Source of the DNA: an uncultured Lachnospiraceae bacterium
GTDB taxonomy: Bacteria > Bacillota > Clostridia > Lachnospirales > Lachnospiraceae
Length of the DNA stretch: 33,975 nucleotides
Reading direction: 5' to 3'
Assembly (NCBI GenBank): GCA_945868305.1
Contig: CAMBKU010000025.1
Span: 1-33,975 of the forward strand
Shown here: piece by piece, positions 32,987 to 33,975 of the stretch
How the letters are laid out: every line of letters begins with the position of its first letter
Numbering within the stretch: position 1 is the first letter of the stretch
Position numbers and translations under genes: made by a program
Notes under the pieces: model-generated
The model's database searches: none
What the model was told of the DNA's origin: nothing
What the model saw: only the letters and a program-made list of their open reading frames with translations

Positions 32987-33034
32987 AAAGCAAGGCCACC
33001 CGAACCGACTGAAGTATCCGGGTGGTCTTGCTTT
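32987..33034. terminator. Shared bidirectional terminator
   Basis: A 16-bp stem (AAAGCAAG, G-T pair, CCACCCG with its complement) encloses a 16-nt loop. It is 17 nt beyond the stop of the plus-strand small gene and 16 nt beyond the stop of the minus-strand kinase gene, with CTTT runs on both sides. Confidence 0.75.
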
Positions 33035-33050
33035 ATAATCATACAATATT

Positions 33051-33975
33051 TTACTTTTCATGATTTTCCATCAGATGAACAATCTCATTTTTTTCTGGCA
33101 TAACACGCAATGCTCCTCTTTTTGTCGTAATTAAGGCAGCCGCTGCATTGGCAAACATAAGCATCTGCATTAATTGTTCATCAGATAAAACCAACCCATG
33201 TTCCAACACATAATGCAGTATGCACCCCATAAATGTATCCCCTGCTCCTGTGTTTTCAATCACGTCACTCATGTGGTATGCGGCTACGACTGCCTGATTT
33301 TCCCCACAGAATGCCATACTCCCATCTGCTCCAAGCGACACAAGTATCAATGGAATTTGATACTCTTCCTGAAGGTGCCTGGCTGCCTGTTTGTAATCCG
33401 TCATACCGGTAAACCACACAATTTCATCATCTGATATTTTAAGAATATTACATTGCTTCATTCCATAGGAAGTCTGTTCCTTTGCATCTGACATGGATTT
33501 CCAAAGTGGCTTTCTGATGTTCGGATCAAACGATATATACGCTCCTGCGTTCTTTGCCAAATCAACCGCTCTTTTTGTAGCACATCTGGCCTCCTCAGAA
33601 GTCATAGACAGTGTCCCAAAATGAAACAGCCTGCAATCCGAAAGCATCTCCTCGTGCAAATCCTCTTCCATCAGCATCATATCTGCTCCTGGATTACGAT
33701 AGAAAGAAAAATCTCTATCTCCTCTTTCATTTTTCTGTACAAATGCCAGTGTTGTATTAACACTATCAGAAAAACACAGTCCTTCTGTGCCGATTCCAAC
33801 CTCCTCCAACACACCTTTTAAGAGCTGCCCAAACATATCCTGCCCCACTTTACCAATAAATGCTGTCTTTTCTCCCAGTTTTTGCAGCATAGCAAGCACA
33901 TTGCAGGGTGCTCCGCCCGGATTTGCCTCAAATAGAACGTTTCCCTGCTCACTATTTCCATTCCTGGTAAAATCA
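33051..33975 (-). CDS. PfkB family carbohydrate kinase, fructokinase-like (5' end outside window)
   Basis: The frame is open to the right edge; about 308 residues are visible. It reads NVLFEANPGGAPCNVLAML near the start, where the sugar-binding GGAPCN of fructokinases lies, then TAFIGKVGQDMFGQLL, SFDPNIRKPLW, and ENTGAGDTFMGCILHYVL with the catalytic Asp in the GAGD motif. Fructokinases of this family are about 315-325 aa, so only a short N-terminal part is missing. It should phosphorylate fructose with ATP. The Met at 33899 sometimes assumed as start is internal. Confidence 0.9.
   Translation of the reverse strand, partial: DFTRNGNSEQGNVLFEANPGGAPCNVLAMLQKLGEKTAFIGKVGQDMFGQLLKGVLEEVGIGTEGLCFSDSVNTTLAFVQKNERGDRDFSFYRNPGADMMLMEEDLHEEMLSDCRLFHFGTLSMTSEEARCATKRAVDLAKNAGAYISFDPNIRKPLWKSMSDAKEQTSYGMKQCNILKISDDEIVWFTGMTDYKQAARHLQEEYQIPLILVSLGADGSMAFCGENQAVVAAYHMSDVIENTGAGDTFMGCILHYVLEHGLVLSDEQLMQMLMFANAAAALITTKRGALRVMPEKNEIVHLMENHEK

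Overview
The window looks like a chromosomal segment of a gut-type Lachnospiraceae (class Clostridia). The support is a low-to-moderate GC content, AGGAGG-type ribosome binding sites, TTGACA/TATAAT-like promoters with 17-bp spacers, and Firmicutes families such as AgrBD/GHKL kinase/LytTR regulator, HAAS/PadR, DUF6483, a TraX-like relic and class A PBPs with Gln/Pro-rich tails. I see no rRNA, tRNA, CRISPR array or complete insertion sequence. Most genes lie on the minus strand.

Layout, left to right. 1-52 is the 5' tip of a group II intron inserted just behind the terminator of a cytidylate-kinase-like gene. A degraded TraX gene and a large LacI-type sensor/GGDEF protein follow (to 3.4 kb). 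Then come DUF6483, a secreted CAP-domain protein and a PadR-HAAS pair (3.5-6.1 kb). A plus-strand ABC importer of the nitrate/sulfonate/taurine type (binding protein, permease, ATPase) occupies 6.2-8.6 kb. A membrane-bound LuxR-type regulator plus a short MotA-like protein run divergently from a second LacI-sensor/GGDEF protein (8.6-12.3 kb). A ROK glucokinase sits at 12.3-13.2 kb. A tight minus-strand operon runs from tcdA through an SbcD-like nuclease, a short SbcC-like ATPase and a PBP1A to a membrane-anchored protein of unknown function (19.7 down to 13.3 kb). A complete agr quorum-sensing locus in the order agrA-agrC-agrD-agrB lies at 22.8 down to 19.9 kb, followed by a type I pullulanase and a TetR-acyltransferase pair with an obvious operator. 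The most unusual block is 32.5 down to 27.0 kb: metK, then a lipoprotein binding protein, a radical SAM protein with an atypical Cys cluster, a small protein possibly of the FMN split-barrel fold, an ABC permease and an ABC ATPase. The window ends with a 38-codon Cys-rich gene and the 3' part of a fructokinase-like gene.

How the genes may work together. The metK-to-ATPase block is closely packed in one direction (25, 21, 3, 4 and 14 nt between genes) and has one clear terminator at its end. This suggests a SAM-consuming pathway in which an imported small molecule is processed by the radical SAM enzyme, with MetK supplying the cofactor. The substrate cannot be read from the sequence. This block is my best candidate for an undescribed system. 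The agr locus, two soluble sugar-sensor-like diguanylate cyclases and the LuxR/MotA-like pair make the segment rich in signalling genes.
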